Assembly (NCBI RefSeq): GCF_017875275.1
Contig: NZ_JAGGML010000001.1
Span: 3,059,001 to 3,123,000 of the forward strand
DNA length: 64,000 nucleotides
Reading direction: 5' to 3'
From: Xanthobacter flavus
Lineage (GTDB): Bacteria; Pseudomonadota; Alphaproteobacteria; Rhizobiales; Xanthobacteraceae
Shown piece by piece: positions 33,765 to 43,749 of this stretch. The position numbers and the translations under genes are program-made. Below the pieces are notes generated by a model. That model saw only the letters and a program-made list of their open reading frames with translations. It did no database searches and had not been told where the DNA came from. Positions within the stretch are counted from its first letter, which is position 1, and the number at the start of each line of letters is the position of its first letter.

Positions 33765-34769
33765 ATGTCCGACACTCCCATCGTGCCCGACCATGATGCC
33801 GCGCCCGCCGAAAGGCCGCCGCTGAAAGTCCTTCTCGCGGCGCCGCGCGGCTTCTGCGCCGGCGTGGTCCGCGCCATCGATGCCGTGGAGCAGGCGCTCA
33901 AGCTCTATGGTGCGCCGGTCTATGTGCGGCACGAGATCGTGCACAACAAATACGTGGTGGAAGACCTGAAGCGAAAGGGCGCCATCTTCGTGGAGGAGCT
34001 CGACGAGGTTCCGGACACCACAGCGCCGGTCATCTTCTCCGCACACGGCGTGCCGAAGTCGGTGCCGGAGGAGGCCGCAGGCCGCAACCTCTTCGCCATC
34101 GACGCCACCTGCCCGCTGGTCACCAAGGTGCATCGCGAGGCGCAGGTCCACTTCAAGCGGGGCCGTCACATCCTGCTCATCGGCCACAAGGGCCATCCGG
34201 AGGTTGTGGGCACCATCGGCCAACTGCCGGACGGCGCGTTTACGCTGATCGAGACGGCCGAGGAGGCCGAGCGGGTGACGCCGCCGGACGCTGAAAATCT
34301 CGCTTATGTGACGCAGACCACCCTGTCGCTGGACGACACGGCGGAAATGGTCGCCATCCTGCGCCGGCGCTTTCCGAAGCTTTCCGAGCCGCACAAGGAA
34401 GACATCTGCTACGCCACCACCAACCGGCAGGAGGCCGTGAAGGTCATCGCGCCGAAGGTGGATGCGCTGATCGTGGTGGGCGCACCCAATTCCTCCAATT
34501 CCCAGCGCCTGCGCGAGGCAGCGGAACGGGCCGGATGCCCCCGCTCGGCTTTGGTGCAGCGGGCGGCCGACATCGACTGGTCCGTATTCTCCGGCCTCTC
34601 CAGCCTCGGCGTCACCGCCGGTGCGTCGGCCCCGGAAGTGCTGGTGGAGGAGATCATCGACGCTTTCGCGGCGCGCTACGACGTGCACGTGGAGACTGTG
34701 ACCTCCTCGGAAGAAGACGTCTTTTTTCCCCTGCCGCGCGTGCTGCGGCCCGACGCGGCGGCGGAGTAG
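33765..34769 (+). CDS. ispH: 4-hydroxy-3-methylbut-2-enyl diphosphate reductase
   Basis: IspH performs the last step of the MEP isoprenoid pathway, reducing HMBPP to IPP and DMAPP with a [4Fe-4S] cluster. The 334-residue product has all three cluster cysteines: [26 protein letters not shown] and [11 protein letters not shown]. Substrate-binding motifs [35 protein letters not shown] and [11 protein letters not shown] are intact. It begins a block with thrB and rnhA on the same strand. The start codon choice is discussed under the ribosome site at 33742. Confidence 0.97.
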   Translation: MSDTPIVPDHDAAPAERPPLKVLLAAPRGFCAGVVRAIDAVEQALKLYGAPVYVRHEIVHNKYVVEDLKRKGAIFVEELDEVPDTTAPVIFSAHGVPKSVPEEAAGRNLFAIDATCPLVTKVHREAQVHFKRGRHILLIGHKGHPEVVGTIGQLPDGAFTLIETAEEAERVTPPDAENLAYVTQTTLSLDDTAEMVAILRRRFPKLSEPHKEDICYATTNRQEAVKVIAPKVDALIVVGAPNSSNSQRLREAAERAGCPRSALVQRAADIDWSVFSGLSSLGVTAGASAPEVLVEEIIDAFAARYDVHVETVTSSEEDVFFPLPRVLRPDAAAE

Positions 34770-34772
34770 AGC

Positions 34773-35738
34773 GTGGCGGTCTATACGGATGTGGCGCCGG
34801 CCGAGCTTGAGGCTTTCCTCTCCGGCTACGACATTGGCACGCTGACCTCCTTCCACGGCATCGCCGAGGGGGTGGAGAATTCCAACTTCCTGGTCCAGAC
34901 CACCACCGGAAGCTTCATCCTCACCCTCTACGAGAAGCGGGTGAAGCGCGAGGATCTGCCGTTTTTCGTCGGCCTCATGCAGCACCTCGCCGCGCGCGGG
35001 CTCTCCTGCCCGGAGCCGGTGGCGGCGCGCTCCGGCGCGATCCTTGCGGAAGTCGCGGGGCGGCCGGCGGCGATGGTCACGTTCCTGCCGGGCGTCTCGG
35101 TGCGCCGTCCCACCGCCCACCATTGCGCAGAGCTTGGACGGGGCCTTGCCCAGTTGCATCTGGCCGGTGCTGATTTTCCGCTGAGGCGGGCGAATGCCCT
35201 GTCCGTAGCGGGCTGGCGGCCGCTGTTCGAGGCGGCCGGCGCGGCGGCGGACACGGTGGCGCCGGGACTGTCCGCCACGGTCGCGGCCGAGCTTGCCGTG
35301 CTGGAGACGGGCTGGCCGCAGGACCTGCCTTCGGGCGTGATCCATGCCGATCTCTTCCCGGACAACGCCTTCTTCCTCGACGACGCACTCTCGGGGATCA
35401 TCGACTTCTATTTCGCCTGCACGGACTTCCTCGCCTATGACGTGGCCATCTGCCTGAATGCCTGGTGCTTCGAGGCGGATGGGGCCTACAACGTCACCAA
35501 GGGGCGGGCGCTGCTTGCCGGCTATGAAGCCGTGCGGCCTCTGTCCGAGCCCGAGAAGGCGGCGCTGCCGCGCCTCGCCCGCGGTGCCGCCCTGCGCTTC
35601 CTTTTGACCCGCCTCGTGGACTGGCTGAATGTGCCGGAAGGGGCGCTGGTGCGGCCCAAGGACCCGCTGGAATATCTGAAGAAGCTGCGCTTCCACCAGG
35701 CGGTGGAGCGGGCGCAGGACTACGGTCTCGCCGCATGA
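34773..35738 (+). CDS. thrB: Homoserine kinase, ThrB2/APH-like type
   Basis: The 321-residue kinase phosphorylates homoserine in threonine synthesis. It belongs to the aminoglycoside-phosphotransferase-like fold, not the GHMP type of E. coli. It has [18 protein letters not shown] as nucleotide loop, the catalytic loop [13 protein letters not shown] (Asp and Asn), and [15 protein letters not shown] as the metal-binding Asp. It starts at a GTG four bases after the ispH stop and overlaps rnhA by four bases. This gene order is common in Rhizobiales. Confidence 0.93.
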   Translation: MAVYTDVAPAELEAFLSGYDIGTLTSFHGIAEGVENSNFLVQTTTGSFILTLYEKRVKREDLPFFVGLMQHLAARGLSCPEPVAARSGAILAEVAGRPAAMVTFLPGVSVRRPTAHHCAELGRGLAQLHLAGADFPLRRANALSVAGWRPLFEAAGAAADTVAPGLSATVAAELAVLETGWPQDLPSGVIHADLFPDNAFFLDDALSGIIDFYFACTDFLAYDVAICLNAWCFEADGAYNVTKGRALLAGYEAVRPLSEPEKAALPRLARGAALRFLLTRLVDWLNVPEGALVRPKDPLEYLKKLRFHQAVERAQDYGLAA

Positions 35739-36190
35739 AGTCCGTGGAGATCTTCACCGATGGGGCCTGCTCCGGCAATCCCGGCCCCGGCGGCTGGGGC
35801 GCGCTGCTGCGCTTCGGCGCCCACGAGAAGCCGCTCTGCGGCGGCGAAGGGCTGACCACCAACAACCGCATGGAGCTGATGGGCGCCATCTCCGCCCTTG
35901 AGGCACTCAAGGAGCCGTGCGCGGTCGATCTCCACACCGACAGCGAGTACCTGAGGAACGGCGTCACCAAGTGGATGCACGGCTGGAAGCGCAATGGCTG
36001 GCGCACCGCCGACAAGAAGCCGGTGAAAAACCAGGACCTCTGGGAGCGGCTGGACGAGGCGCTCAAGCGGCACGAGATCCGCTGGCACTGGGTGAAGGGC
36101 CACGCCGGCCACCCCGAGAACGAACGCGCCGATGAACTCGCCCGCGAGGGCATGGCCCCGTTCAAGCTGAAGGCCCGCCTCGGCGGGTAG
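35735..36190 (+). CDS. rnhA: Ribonuclease HI
   Basis: RNase HI cuts RNA in RNA-DNA hybrids. The 151-residue product has all catalytic acids: Asp in [18 protein letters not shown], Glu in [10 protein letters not shown], Asp in LHTDSEYL, and Asp in [10 protein letters not shown], with the basic handle [17 protein letters not shown] and the catalytic His in [10 protein letters not shown]. It overlaps thrB by four bases (ATGA). Length and fold are standard. Confidence 0.97.
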   Translation: MKSVEIFTDGACSGNPGPGGWGALLRFGAHEKPLCGGEGLTTNNRMELMGAISALEALKEPCAVDLHTDSEYLRNGVTKWMHGWKRNGWRTADKKPVKNQDLWERLDEALKRHEIRWHWVKGHAGHPENERADELAREGMAPFKLKARLGG

Positions 36191-36377
36191 GGGGCTGCTG
36201 CTTGGCCGGCTCCGGCCTGCGGGAGATCGCGGCAAGCCTCACCATGGCCGAGCTTTCCGACCCGCTCACCTTTCCGACCGGGGGCGATGCAACGTGGCGG
36301 GCTGAGGCTTTCCTTGCCGCGCGCGGGCCATTAGGGTCCGGCCACCCCTTCGCCAGACCGCCGGCCGCCCGCACCCC

Positions 36378-37931
36378 ATGTTCCGCAACATTCTCTCCGT
36401 CGGCGGCCTGACGCTGCTCTCGCGCCTCGCCGGCTTCATCCGCGACGTGGTGATGGCGGCGGTGCTCGGCGCCGGGCCGGTGGCCGACGCCTTCCTCATC
36501 GCCTTCCGTCTGCCGAACCATTTCCGCGCCATCTTCGCCGAAGGGGCCTTCAACGCCGCCTTCGTGCCGACCTATGCCCGGCTCAGGGAGCAGGACGGGG
36601 TGCCGGTGGCGCGTGGGTTCGCCGACGAGATCCTCACCGCCATGACGCTGGTGCATGTGGTGCTGCTGGCGCTGGCGCTGGGCTTCACGCCGCAGTTCGT
36701 CTCGCTGCTGGCGCCGGGCCTCGCCGAGGATGGCCAACGCTTCGACCTCGCGGTGACGCTCACCCGCATCACCTTCCCCTATCTGGCGCTCATCTCCATC
36801 GCGACGCTGGTGACGGGCGCGCTCAATGCCTCCGACCGCTTCGCGGTCGCGGCCGCCGCGCCCATCCTGCTGAACGTGTGCATGGTGAGCACCCTGCTAG
36901 GTGCGGCGCTGTTCCCGACGGCCGGCCATGCGGCGGCCTGGGGCGTGCTCATCTCGGGCGTGGCGCAGCTGTTGGTCGTGGGGGTGGATGCGGAGCGGCA
37001 CGGCATCGGGCTGCGCTTCGCCCGGCCGAAGCTCGATCCGGGCACCCGGCAGTTCCTCAAGGCGCTTGGGCCGGCCATCATCGGCTCCGCCGGGGTGCAG
37101 ATCGCGCTGTTCGCCGACACCATCATCGCCACCTTCCTGCCGGTGGGCGCGCTCTCCGCGCTCTATTACGCGGACCGGATCAACCAACTGCCCATCGGCG
37201 TGGTCGGCATCGCGGTCGGCACCGTGCTGCTGCCGGAAATGTCCCGGCGCCTTGCCGCCAAGGACGATGCGGGCGCCGCGCACGCGCAGGCGCGCTCCAT
37301 CGAACTGGCGGCGCTACTCGCCATTCCCTTCGTGGCCGCCGCGCTTCTCGTGCCGGACCTGACCATGCGGGCGCTGTTCGCCCGTGGCGCCTTCACGGTG
37401 GCCGATGCGGCGGATGCGGCCGCGACGCTTCGGGCCTACGGCTTCGGCCTTCTCGCCTTCGTGGTGGTCCGCGCCTTCATCGCGCCCTTCCATGCACGGG
37501 GCGACACCAAGACGCCCATGATCGCGTCCCTCAGCGCCGTCGCGCTCAACGTGGCGCTCAAGTTCGCGCTCATGGGCAGCCTCGCGCAGGTGGGGCTCGC
37601 CTTCGCCACCGCCGTGGGCGGCTGGCTGAATGTCGGACTGCTGGTGCTGTTCGCCATCCGCCGGGGCTATCCGGTGGGCGATGCGGCGCTCGGGGGCCAT
37701 CTGGTGCGGCTCGGAGCGCTGCTGGTGGTGGTGGGCGCGGCGCTGGTGGGGGCGCAGGCGGCGGCCGCGGCGGCGCTGCCGGCCGGCCTGTGGGCGCGCG
37801 AGGAGATCATGCTGGCGCTGGTGGTGACGGGCGGCGGCGCCGCCTATCTGGCCGGCCTGTGGCTGCTGCTCGGGCGCGGATTCATCGCGGGCGTCATCGG
37901 CCGCAGGAGGCCCGCGCCGCCAAAGGCCTGA
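36378..37931 (+). CDS. murJ: Lipid II flippase MurJ
   Basis: MurJ moves lipid II across the inner membrane for peptidoglycan synthesis. The 517-residue protein has about 14 membrane helices. Family signatures are VGGLTLLSRLAGFIRDVVMA, ADAFLIAFRLPNHFRAIFAE, GAFNAAFVPTYA, and LYYADRINQLPIGVVGIA, with the essential Arg residues near the N-terminus. It stands 187 bp after rnhA. The Ala-rich C-terminal helices are typical of high-GC versions. Confidence 0.95.
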   Translation: MFRNILSVGGLTLLSRLAGFIRDVVMAAVLGAGPVADAFLIAFRLPNHFRAIFAEGAFNAAFVPTYARLREQDGVPVARGFADEILTAMTLVHVVLLALALGFTPQFVSLLAPGLAEDGQRFDLAVTLTRITFPYLALISIATLVTGALNASDRFAVAAAAPILLNVCMVSTLLGAALFPTAGHAAAWGVLISGVAQLLVVGVDAERHGIGLRFARPKLDPGTRQFLKALGPAIIGSAGVQIALFADTIIATFLPVGALSALYYADRINQLPIGVVGIAVGTVLLPEMSRRLAAKDDAGAAHAQARSIELAALLAIPFVAAALLVPDLTMRALFARGAFTVADAADAAATLRAYGFGLLAFVVVRAFIAPFHARGDTKTPMIASLSAVALNVALKFALMGSLAQVGLAFATAVGGWLNVGLLVLFAIRRGYPVGDAALGGHLVRLGALLVVVGAALVGAQAAAAAALPAGLWAREEIMLALVVTGGGAAYLAGLWLLLGRGFIAGVIGRRRPAPPKA

Positions 37932-38098
37932 TCCGCTGGAGCCGTTCCAAATGGACGGTCAACAAATCGTCTCTTTTGCAACGCACCCGCGCTGTGCTAT
38001 CGATCCGCCGATTTTCCGGTCTCGGCTCATCGGTTGCGGGAGGTGCCGAACCTTCTCCGAAATGAACAAGCGCGGACACCCGTCCGTCCAGGAGCCGG

Positions 38099-39322
38099 AT
38101 GCCCATGTCGCCTGCCCCGCGTCTTTCCCTGCCCCGTCCCGCCGTGTCCGTCGCTGCGGCCGTTCCGGTGCTCGCACTCGCGCTGGCGCTCGCCGGCTGC
38201 GGCCAGCCCACCGCCCAGCAGCAGGGTGCCCCCCCGCCGCCCCAGGTGACGGTGGCTAACCCCATGTCCGCGAACGTCACCGACACCGACGAATATGTCG
38301 GCCGCTTCGTCGCCATCGATGAAGTGAACGTGCGCGCCCGCGTCTCCGGCTATCTGGACAAGATCGGCTTCACCGACGGCCAGATGGTGAAGGAGGGCGA
38401 CGTGCTCTTCACCATCGACCAGCGCCCGTTCAAGATCGCGGTGGATCAGGCCCAGGCCAATCTCGCCCAGGCCAAGGCCAATCTCGACTTCACCAAAGCG
38501 GACCTCGAGCGCGCCCGCACGCTGTTGGAGGACAAGACCTCCAACGCCATCTCCAAGCAGGCCTTCGACCAGCGCACCCAGGCCGAGCGCACCGCCGCCG
38601 CCATCGTGCAGTCGCAGGAGGCGCAGGTGCGCTCCGCCCAGCTCGACCTCGGCTTCACCGAGGTGAAGGCGCCGGTGTCGGGCAAGATCGGCGACCGCCG
38701 GGTGTCCGTCGGCAACTACGTCACGGGCGGCACGGGCGGCACGCCCACGCTTCTGGCCGTGATCGTCTCCACCGACCCGATCCGCTTCGAGTTCACCATC
38801 GACGAGGCCTCGCTGCTGCGCCTGACCCGCCGCCAGGGCGGCACCGACTTCAAGGGCGAGCCGGTGACGCTGCGGCTGATCGACGACAAGGACTTCGTCC
38901 ACAAGGGCAAGCTCGACTTCCTCAACAACGTCGTCGACCGCGAGACCGGGACCATCCGCGGCCGCGCGGTGTTCGACAACAAGGACGGCCTGTTCCGCCC
39001 CGGCATGTTCGCGCGCCTCAGGCTCCAGTCGTCCGACCCCTATCAGGCGCTGGTGGTGCCGGATGTCGCCATCGGCACCGAGCAGGTGAAGAAGTTCGTC
39101 TATGTGGTCGGGCCGGAGAACAAGGTCAGCCAGAAGTTTGTCACCCTGGGTCCGCTGCAGGGCGACATGCGGGTGATCCGCGAGGGGCTAGCGCCGGACG
39201 ACAAGGTGGTGGTGAACGGCCTCATGCGGGTGCGTCCCGGGGTGACGGTGACGCCGCAGGCCGCCGGGGCCCAGCCCGCTGCCGGTGCGCCGGCCGGTTC
39301 CGCCAACGCCGCCGCCAAGTAA
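38099..39322 (+). CDS. RND efflux periplasmic adaptor (membrane fusion) lipoprotein
   Basis: The 407-residue product has a signal with a lipobox (LALALAGCGQ), so it is probably lipid-anchored. The adaptor pattern follows: EYVGRFVAIDEVNVRARVSG (lipoyl half), GDVLFTIDQRPF, a coiled-coil hairpin (QANLAQAKANLDFTKADLER), TEVKAPVSGKIGDRRVSVGN, and a beta-barrel/MP domain. It links the RND pump encoded 12 bases downstream to an outer-membrane channel not found here. It is AcrA/MexE-like. GGAG precedes the ATG at 38099; a second ATG at 38105 is possible. Confidence 0.93.
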   Translation: MPMSPAPRLSLPRPAVSVAAAVPVLALALALAGCGQPTAQQQGAPPPPQVTVANPMSANVTDTDEYVGRFVAIDEVNVRARVSGYLDKIGFTDGQMVKEGDVLFTIDQRPFKIAVDQAQANLAQAKANLDFTKADLERARTLLEDKTSNAISKQAFDQRTQAERTAAAIVQSQEAQVRSAQLDLGFTEVKAPVSGKIGDRRVSVGNYVTGGTGGTPTLLAVIVSTDPIRFEFTIDEASLLRLTRRQGGTDFKGEPVTLRLIDDKDFVHKGKLDFLNNVVDRETGTIRGRAVFDNKDGLFRPGMFARLRLQSSDPYQALVVPDVAIGTEQVKKFVYVVGPENKVSQKFVTLGPLQGDMRVIREGLAPDDKVVVNGLMRVRPGVTVTPQAAGAQPAAGAPAGSANAAAK

Positions 39323-39334
39323 GGAGAAGCCCTC

Positions 39335-42300
39335 ATGCGCTTCTCCCACTTCTTCATCGACCGTCCCATCTTCGCCTCGGTGGTGTCGGTGGTGGTCATC
39401 ATCCTCGGCGCGGTCTCCTACCTGCGCCTGCCGGTGGCCCAGTATCCGGATATCGCTCCGCCCGTGATCACGGTCACGGGCCAGTATCCCGGCGCCTCGG
39501 CGGAAATCGTCGCCGAGACGGTGGTCGCGCCCATCGAGCAGCAGATCAACGGCGTCGAGAAGATGATCTATCTGTCGTCGAACTCGACGGCGGACGGTCG
39601 CTTCTCCATCTCCGTCACCTTCGACATCGGCACCAACCTCGACATCGCTCAGGTGCAGGTGCAGAACCGCGTCGCCATCGCCGCCCCACGCCTGCCGGCC
39701 GAGGTGCAGCAGGTGGGCGTCGTCACGGCCAAGGCCTCGCCCGACCTTCTGCTGGTGGTCAGCCTCTATTCGCCGGACGGCTCGCGCGATCCGCTGTTCA
39801 TCTCGAACTTCGCCAATATCGAGGTGAAGGACGTGCTGTCGCGCATCGACGGCGTCGGCTCCATCACCGTGTTCGGCTCGCGCGAATATGCGATGCAGAT
39901 CTGGCTCGATCCGGACCGGCTCTCCGCGCTGAACCTCACCACCACGGATGTCGTGGCGGCGTTGAAGGCGCAGAACGTGCAGGTGGCCTCCGGCATCCTC
40001 AACCAGCCGCCGGTGCCCAACCAGCGGGCGTTCCAGATCGCGGTGCGCACTCTCGGCCGCCTGTCCGATCCCCAGGCCTTCGCCGACATCGTCATCAAGC
40101 AGACCGACCAGGCGCTGGTGCGGCTGAAGGATGTGGGCCGGGTCGAGATCGCGGCGCAGGACTATGCGTCCACCTCGTTCCTCGACAAGGACATCTCCAT
40201 CAACCTCGGCATCTTCCAGCGGCCGGGGTCGAACGCGCTTGCCACTGGCAACGCGGTGGTGGCGGAGATGGCCCGCATCGGCAAGACCTTCCCGGCGGGC
40301 CTGAAGTACGCGATCTATTACAACCCGACCGAGTTCATCCAGCAGTCGGTCGATGCGGTGGTGCACACCATCGGCGAGGCCATCGTGCTGGTGGTGCTGG
40401 TGGTGATCCTGTTCCTGCAGACGTGGCGGGCGGCGATCATCCCCATCCTCGCCATCCCGATCTCGCTCATCGGCACCTTCTTCGTCATGGCGCTGTTCGG
40501 CTTCTCGCTGAACAACCTGTCGCTGTTCGGACTGGTGCTGGCCATCGGCATCGTGGTGGACGACGCCATCGTGGTGGTGGAGAACGTGGAGCGCAACATC
40601 GAGGCGGGGCTCTCCCCGCGTGATGCGGCGTACAAGACCATGGACGAGGTGGGCGGGGCTCTGGTCGCCATCTCCCTCGTGCTGTCGTCGGTGTTCATTC
40701 CTACCGCCTTCATCACCGGCATCTCGGGCGAGTTCTACCGCCAGTTCGCGCTCACCATCGCGGGCTCGACGCTGATCTCGCTCCTCGTCTCGCTGACCCT
40801 CTCGCCGGCCATGTGCGCGCTGCTCTTGAAGCCGCACCGGTCGAAGCACGAGAAGCCGGCGTGGTACGCCCGGCCCATCGTCGGCTTCTTCGGCCTGTTC
40901 AACCGGGGCTTCGAGAAGGTCGGCAACGGCTATGCCTGGATGTCGGCCCGCCTCGTGCGGTTCGTCGCCCTCGTGCTCATCGTCTACGCCGGCATCGTCG
41001 GCTTCGGTGGCTGGCTGTTCGCCACCACGCCGCAGGGCTTCATCCCGCAGCAGGATCGCGGCTACCTCATCGTCGTCGCGCAGCTGCCGCCGGGCGCCTC
41101 CATGCAGCGCACCGAAGACGTGATGAAGCGGGCCGGCAACCTCGTGCTGGGCACGCCCGGCGTCGGCCACATCGTCAACATCGCCGGCTTCTCGGGCGCC
41201 ACCTTCACCAATGCGCCGAACGCCGGCGCCATGTTCGTGATCCTCGATCCGTTCACTTCGCGCGCGGGGCATCCCGACCAGACGGCGGCCGCCATCCAGA
41301 AGGTGCTGTTCGGCAAGGTGGCGTCCATCCAGGAAGCCCAGATGATCGTGGTGCAGCCGCCGCCCGTGCAGGGCATCGGCAATGCCGGCGGCTTCCGCAT
41401 GATGCTGGAGGACCGCTCCGGCGCGGGCCTCCTCGCTCTGCGCAACGCCACCTACGCCATGATGGGCGCGGCGGCGCAGACGCCGGGGCTGATGCAGGTC
41501 TACTCCTTGTTCGAGACCTCGACGCCCCAGCTCTTCCTCGACATCGACCGGCAGAAGGCGCAGCTGCTCCAGGTCAACGTCGCCGACGTGTTCTCGGCAC
41601 TGCAGACCTATATCGGCTCGTCCTACGTCAACGATTTCAACCTGTTCGGCCGCACCTTCCGGGTGCAGGCGCAGGCCGACGCGCCGTTCCGCCTCGACCC
41701 CAAGGACGTGCTCTCGATCCGGGTGCGCTCGGCCAACGGCCAGACGGTGCCGCTCGGCTCCTTCACCACCGTGCGCGACATTTCCGGCCCCTACCGTGTG
41801 CCGCGCTACAACCTCTATCCCACCGCCGAGCTCGACGGCTCCCCGGCCCCTGGCTATTCGCAGGGCCAGGCCATCCAGATCATGCAGGATCTGGCCGCCA
41901 AGGTGCTGCCGCAGGGCTTCTCCTATGAATGGACGGCGCTGGCCTACCAGCAGCAGCGCGCCGGCAACACCGCCATCTTCGCCTTCGCGCTCGGCGTGGT
42001 GTTCGTGTTCCTGGTGCTGGCGGCGCAGTACGAGAGCCTGACATTGCCGCTGGCGGTCATCCTCATCGTGCCCATGTGCCTTGTCGCGGCGCTGATCGGC
42101 GTGATCCTGAGGGGGCAGGACAACAACATCCTGACCCAGGTGGGCTTCATCGTGCTCATCGGCCTCGCGGCGAAGAACGCGATCCTCATCGTGGAATTCG
42201 CCAAGCAGCTCGAGGACCAGGGACACGGCCGGCGCGAGGCGGCGGTGGAGGCGGCGCGGCTGCGCCTGCGTCCCATCATCATGACCTCGCTGGCCTTCAT

Positions 42301-42514
42301 TCTGGGCGTGGTGCCGCTGGTGTGGGCCACCGGCGCCGGCGCCGAGCTGCGGCAGGCGTTGGGCACGGCGGTGTTCTCGGGCATGATCGGCGTGACGCTG
42401 TTCGGCCTTGTCTTCACCCCGGTGTTCTACGTCTTCGCGCGCTGGATCGCGTCCCTCGGCAAGCGCCGTGCGGCCGAAGCGCCGCCCCCGTCCCATCCCG
42501 CTCCGGCGGAGTGA
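39335..42514 (+). CDS. RND multidrug efflux pump, HAE1 family
   Basis: The 1059-residue inner-membrane pump has the AcrB/MexF architecture: 12 membrane helices, two large periplasmic loops, and the FFIDRPIFASVVSVVVIILG start. The proton-relay Asp pair lies in GIVVDDAIVVVENVERNIE, and PTAFITGISGEFYRQFALTI is the family B motif. It exports drugs or other amphiphiles in exchange for protons. It forms an operon with the adaptor upstream. No TolC-like gene or local regulator is adjacent, so control and channel are elsewhere. Confidence 0.95.
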   Translation: MRFSHFFIDRPIFASVVSVVVIILGAVSYLRLPVAQYPDIAPPVITVTGQYPGASAEIVAETVVAPIEQQINGVEKMIYLSSNSTADGRFSISVTFDIGTNLDIAQVQVQNRVAIAAPRLPAEVQQVGVVTAKASPDLLLVVSLYSPDGSRDPLFISNFANIEVKDVLSRIDGVGSITVFGSREYAMQIWLDPDRLSALNLTTTDVVAALKAQNVQVASGILNQPPVPNQRAFQIAVRTLGRLSDPQAFADIVIKQTDQALVRLKDVGRVEIAAQDYASTSFLDKDISINLGIFQRPGSNALATGNAVVAEMARIGKTFPAGLKYAIYYNPTEFIQQSVDAVVHTIGEAIVLVVLVVILFLQTWRAAIIPILAIPISLIGTFFVMALFGFSLNNLSLFGLVLAIGIVVDDAIVVVENVERNIEAGLSPRDAAYKTMDEVGGALVAISLVLSSVFIPTAFITGISGEFYRQFALTIAGSTLISLLVSLTLSPAMCALLLKPHRSKHEKPAWYARPIVGFFGLFNRGFEKVGNGYAWMSARLVRFVALVLIVYAGIVGFGGWLFATTPQGFIPQQDRGYLIVVAQLPPGASMQRTEDVMKRAGNLVLGTPGVGHIVNIAGFSGATFTNAPNAGAMFVILDPFTSRAGHPDQTAAAIQKVLFGKVASIQEAQMIVVQPPPVQGIGNAGGFRMMLEDRSGAGLLALRNATYAMMGAAAQTPGLMQVYSLFETSTPQLFLDIDRQKAQLLQVNVADVFSALQTYIGSSYVNDFNLFGRTFRVQAQADAPFRLDPKDVLSIRVRSANGQTVPLGSFTTVRDISGPYRVPRYNLYPTAELDGSPAPGYSQGQAIQIMQDLAAKVLPQGFSYEWTALAYQQQRAGNTAIFAFALGVVFVFLVLAAQYESLTLPLAVILIVPMCLVAALIGVILRGQDNNILTQVGFIVLIGLAAKNAILIVEFAKQLEDQGHGRREAAVEAARLRLRPIIMTSLAFILGVVPLVWATGAGAELRQALGTAVFSGMIGVTLFGLVFTPVFYVFARWIASLGKRRAAEAPPPSHPAPAE

Positions 42515-42534
42515 GGACGACCTGACCCAAACGC

Positions 42535-42568
42535 AAACGGGCGGCCCTTCGGCCGCCCGTTTCGTTTC
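42535..42568 (+). terminator. Intrinsic terminator after the RND operon
   Basis: AAACGGGCGGCC-CTTC-GGCCGCCCGTTT is a perfect 12-bp stem followed by CGTTTC. It also borders the convergent receiver gene ending at 42581. Confidence 0.85.
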
Positions 42569-42580
42569 ATCACCGAGATG

Positions 42581-42991
42581 TCAGCGTCGCGAGTCGCGGC
42601 GCGACTTCAGCCACTTGATGCGGTTGACGATCTGCTGGGGCTGGTAGGGCTTGTCGACGCCCGGACCGTCCTCGCAGAGGTTGGTGGCGTGGGTGGCCGC
42701 CATGGCGGTGGAGCCGGCCAGTATCACGTCGATCTCAGGATGCGCCTCGCGCAGCCACTGGGAGAGGGCGAAGCCCTCGCGGTCGCCGGTGGCGGACGCA
42801 TCCGCCAGCACCACCTCGACCCGCTCCGCCTCGACCTCGAGGATGATCTCGGCCTCGGCGCCGGTCGCGGCTTCGAGCACCTCGTAGCCGCAATTGCGCA
42901 GATATTCCGCGATGACGTGGCGGACGAGAATCTCGGTTTCGACCACGAGAACGACGGGCGGAAGCTCGTTCGGACGGTTATCGTTCATCAC
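42581..42991 (-). CDS. Single-domain receiver protein with altered acidic pocket
   Basis: The 136-residue protein is a lone receiver domain. Phosphoacceptor Asp64 (VLADASATGD) and the Lys of GVDKPYQPQQ are present. The usual acidic pair is Glu-Thr-Glu at 18-20 (VVLVVETEIL), so one metal ligand is replaced by Thr. The switch position is Ser (LAGSTA). It may be weakly phosphorylated or act by binding. A second receiver gene lies 23 bases upstream on the same strand, so they probably form an operon. Confidence 0.85.
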   Translation of the reverse strand: MMNDNRPNELPPVVLVVETEILVRHVIAEYLRNCGYEVLEAATGAEAEIILEVEAERVEVVLADASATGDREGFALSQWLREAHPEIDVILAGSTAMAATHATNLCEDGPGVDKPYQPQQIVNRIKWLKSRRDSRR

Positions 42992-43014
42992 TCGCCTTTC
43001 CTCGATCCCGAATT

Positions 43015-43392
43015 TTATGAGCCTGCCTTCCCCTGGAGCTGTGCCTGGATGATCTGCAGCACGGTTTCCACCTGGTAGGGCTTGGCCAGAAACGGCGCGA
43101 CCACGGCCGCAACTGTGCGGTCGAACTGGCCGGAGGTCAGGATCACCGGGAGGTTCGGCCGCTCGGCCTTCAGCAGCAGCGCGAACTGGTAGCCGTCCAG
43201 CGCGCCCTCGGTATGCACGTCGGAAAAGACCACATCCACGTGCAGACCGGCGAGAATAGCCTGATGCGCCTCCTCCGCCGACGCGGCCTCGATGACCAGC
43301 AATCCCGCGGAACGAAGCTCGGAAGCCGTGACCATACGGACCAGCGCGTCGTCTTCGATCAACAGCACGGTGAGAGAAACCGGCTCCGCCAT
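43015..43392 (-). CDS. Single-domain response regulator (CheY-like)
   Basis: The 125-residue receiver has the intact pocket: LLIEDDALVRM, phosphoacceptor Asp in VVFSDVHTEGALDGY, switch residue in VILTSGQ, and Lys in FLAKPYQ. There is no output domain. I chose the start at 43392 (GGGGAAG upstream); in-frame ATGs at 43416 and 43470 would add residues that lie partly in the repeat described next. It precedes another single-domain receiver. The partner kinase is unknown. Confidence 0.85.
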   Translation of the reverse strand: MAEPVSLTVLLIEDDALVRMVTASELRSAGLLVIEAASAEEAHQAILAGLHVDVVFSDVHTEGALDGYQFALLLKAERPNLPVILTSGQFDRTVAAVVAPFLAKPYQVETVLQIIQAQLQGKAGS

Positions 43393-43429
43393 CGGCTGGG
43401 CTTCCCCAAGTATCATTTCATTGGCCCAT

Positions 43430-43497
43430 TCCAGGATGCAGCTTGAGAACGCCGCGGCCCCCCACTCCAAGGTGCAGCTTGAAAACGCCCCGGGCCG
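43430..43497. repeat. Imperfect tandem direct repeat, two copies, about 36-bp period
   Basis: TCCAGGATGCAGCTTGAGAA at 43430 recurs as TCCAAGGTGCAGCTTGAAAA at 43466, each followed by CGCC-CGG-like bases. The pair lies just upstream of the receiver gene in the 43471-43749 gap and may reflect a duplication or a double binding site. No gene was seen in the rest of this gap. Confidence 0.5.
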
Positions 43498-43749
43498 CGC
43501 TTCGGTTCCCCGATACAGCGGGTCAAATCGTCAGTCCCGCTCAATATCTTTAGACTGTCATCCAATCCTCATCGTCGCCCCTCGTCGTCGGCCCTCGGCG
43601 CCGACCCTAGGTGCCTCTGCGGTCCCGCGCCGCCGTCCTTCGCTTGCGCAGAAGACCGTCATCGGCGTTGTGGCAGGGATCGGCGCGCTGGGTTACGAAC
43701 GCGTGATCGGCGCGACACGGCTGGGACCGAGCGCAAGGGGAGGCGGCAC

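Noticed and set aside
39188..42496. A very long open frame on the strand opposite the RND pump
   Set aside because: It mirrors the pump gene, has His/Arg/Asp-rich low-complexity translation and no domain. High G+C third positions keep the antisense frame open.
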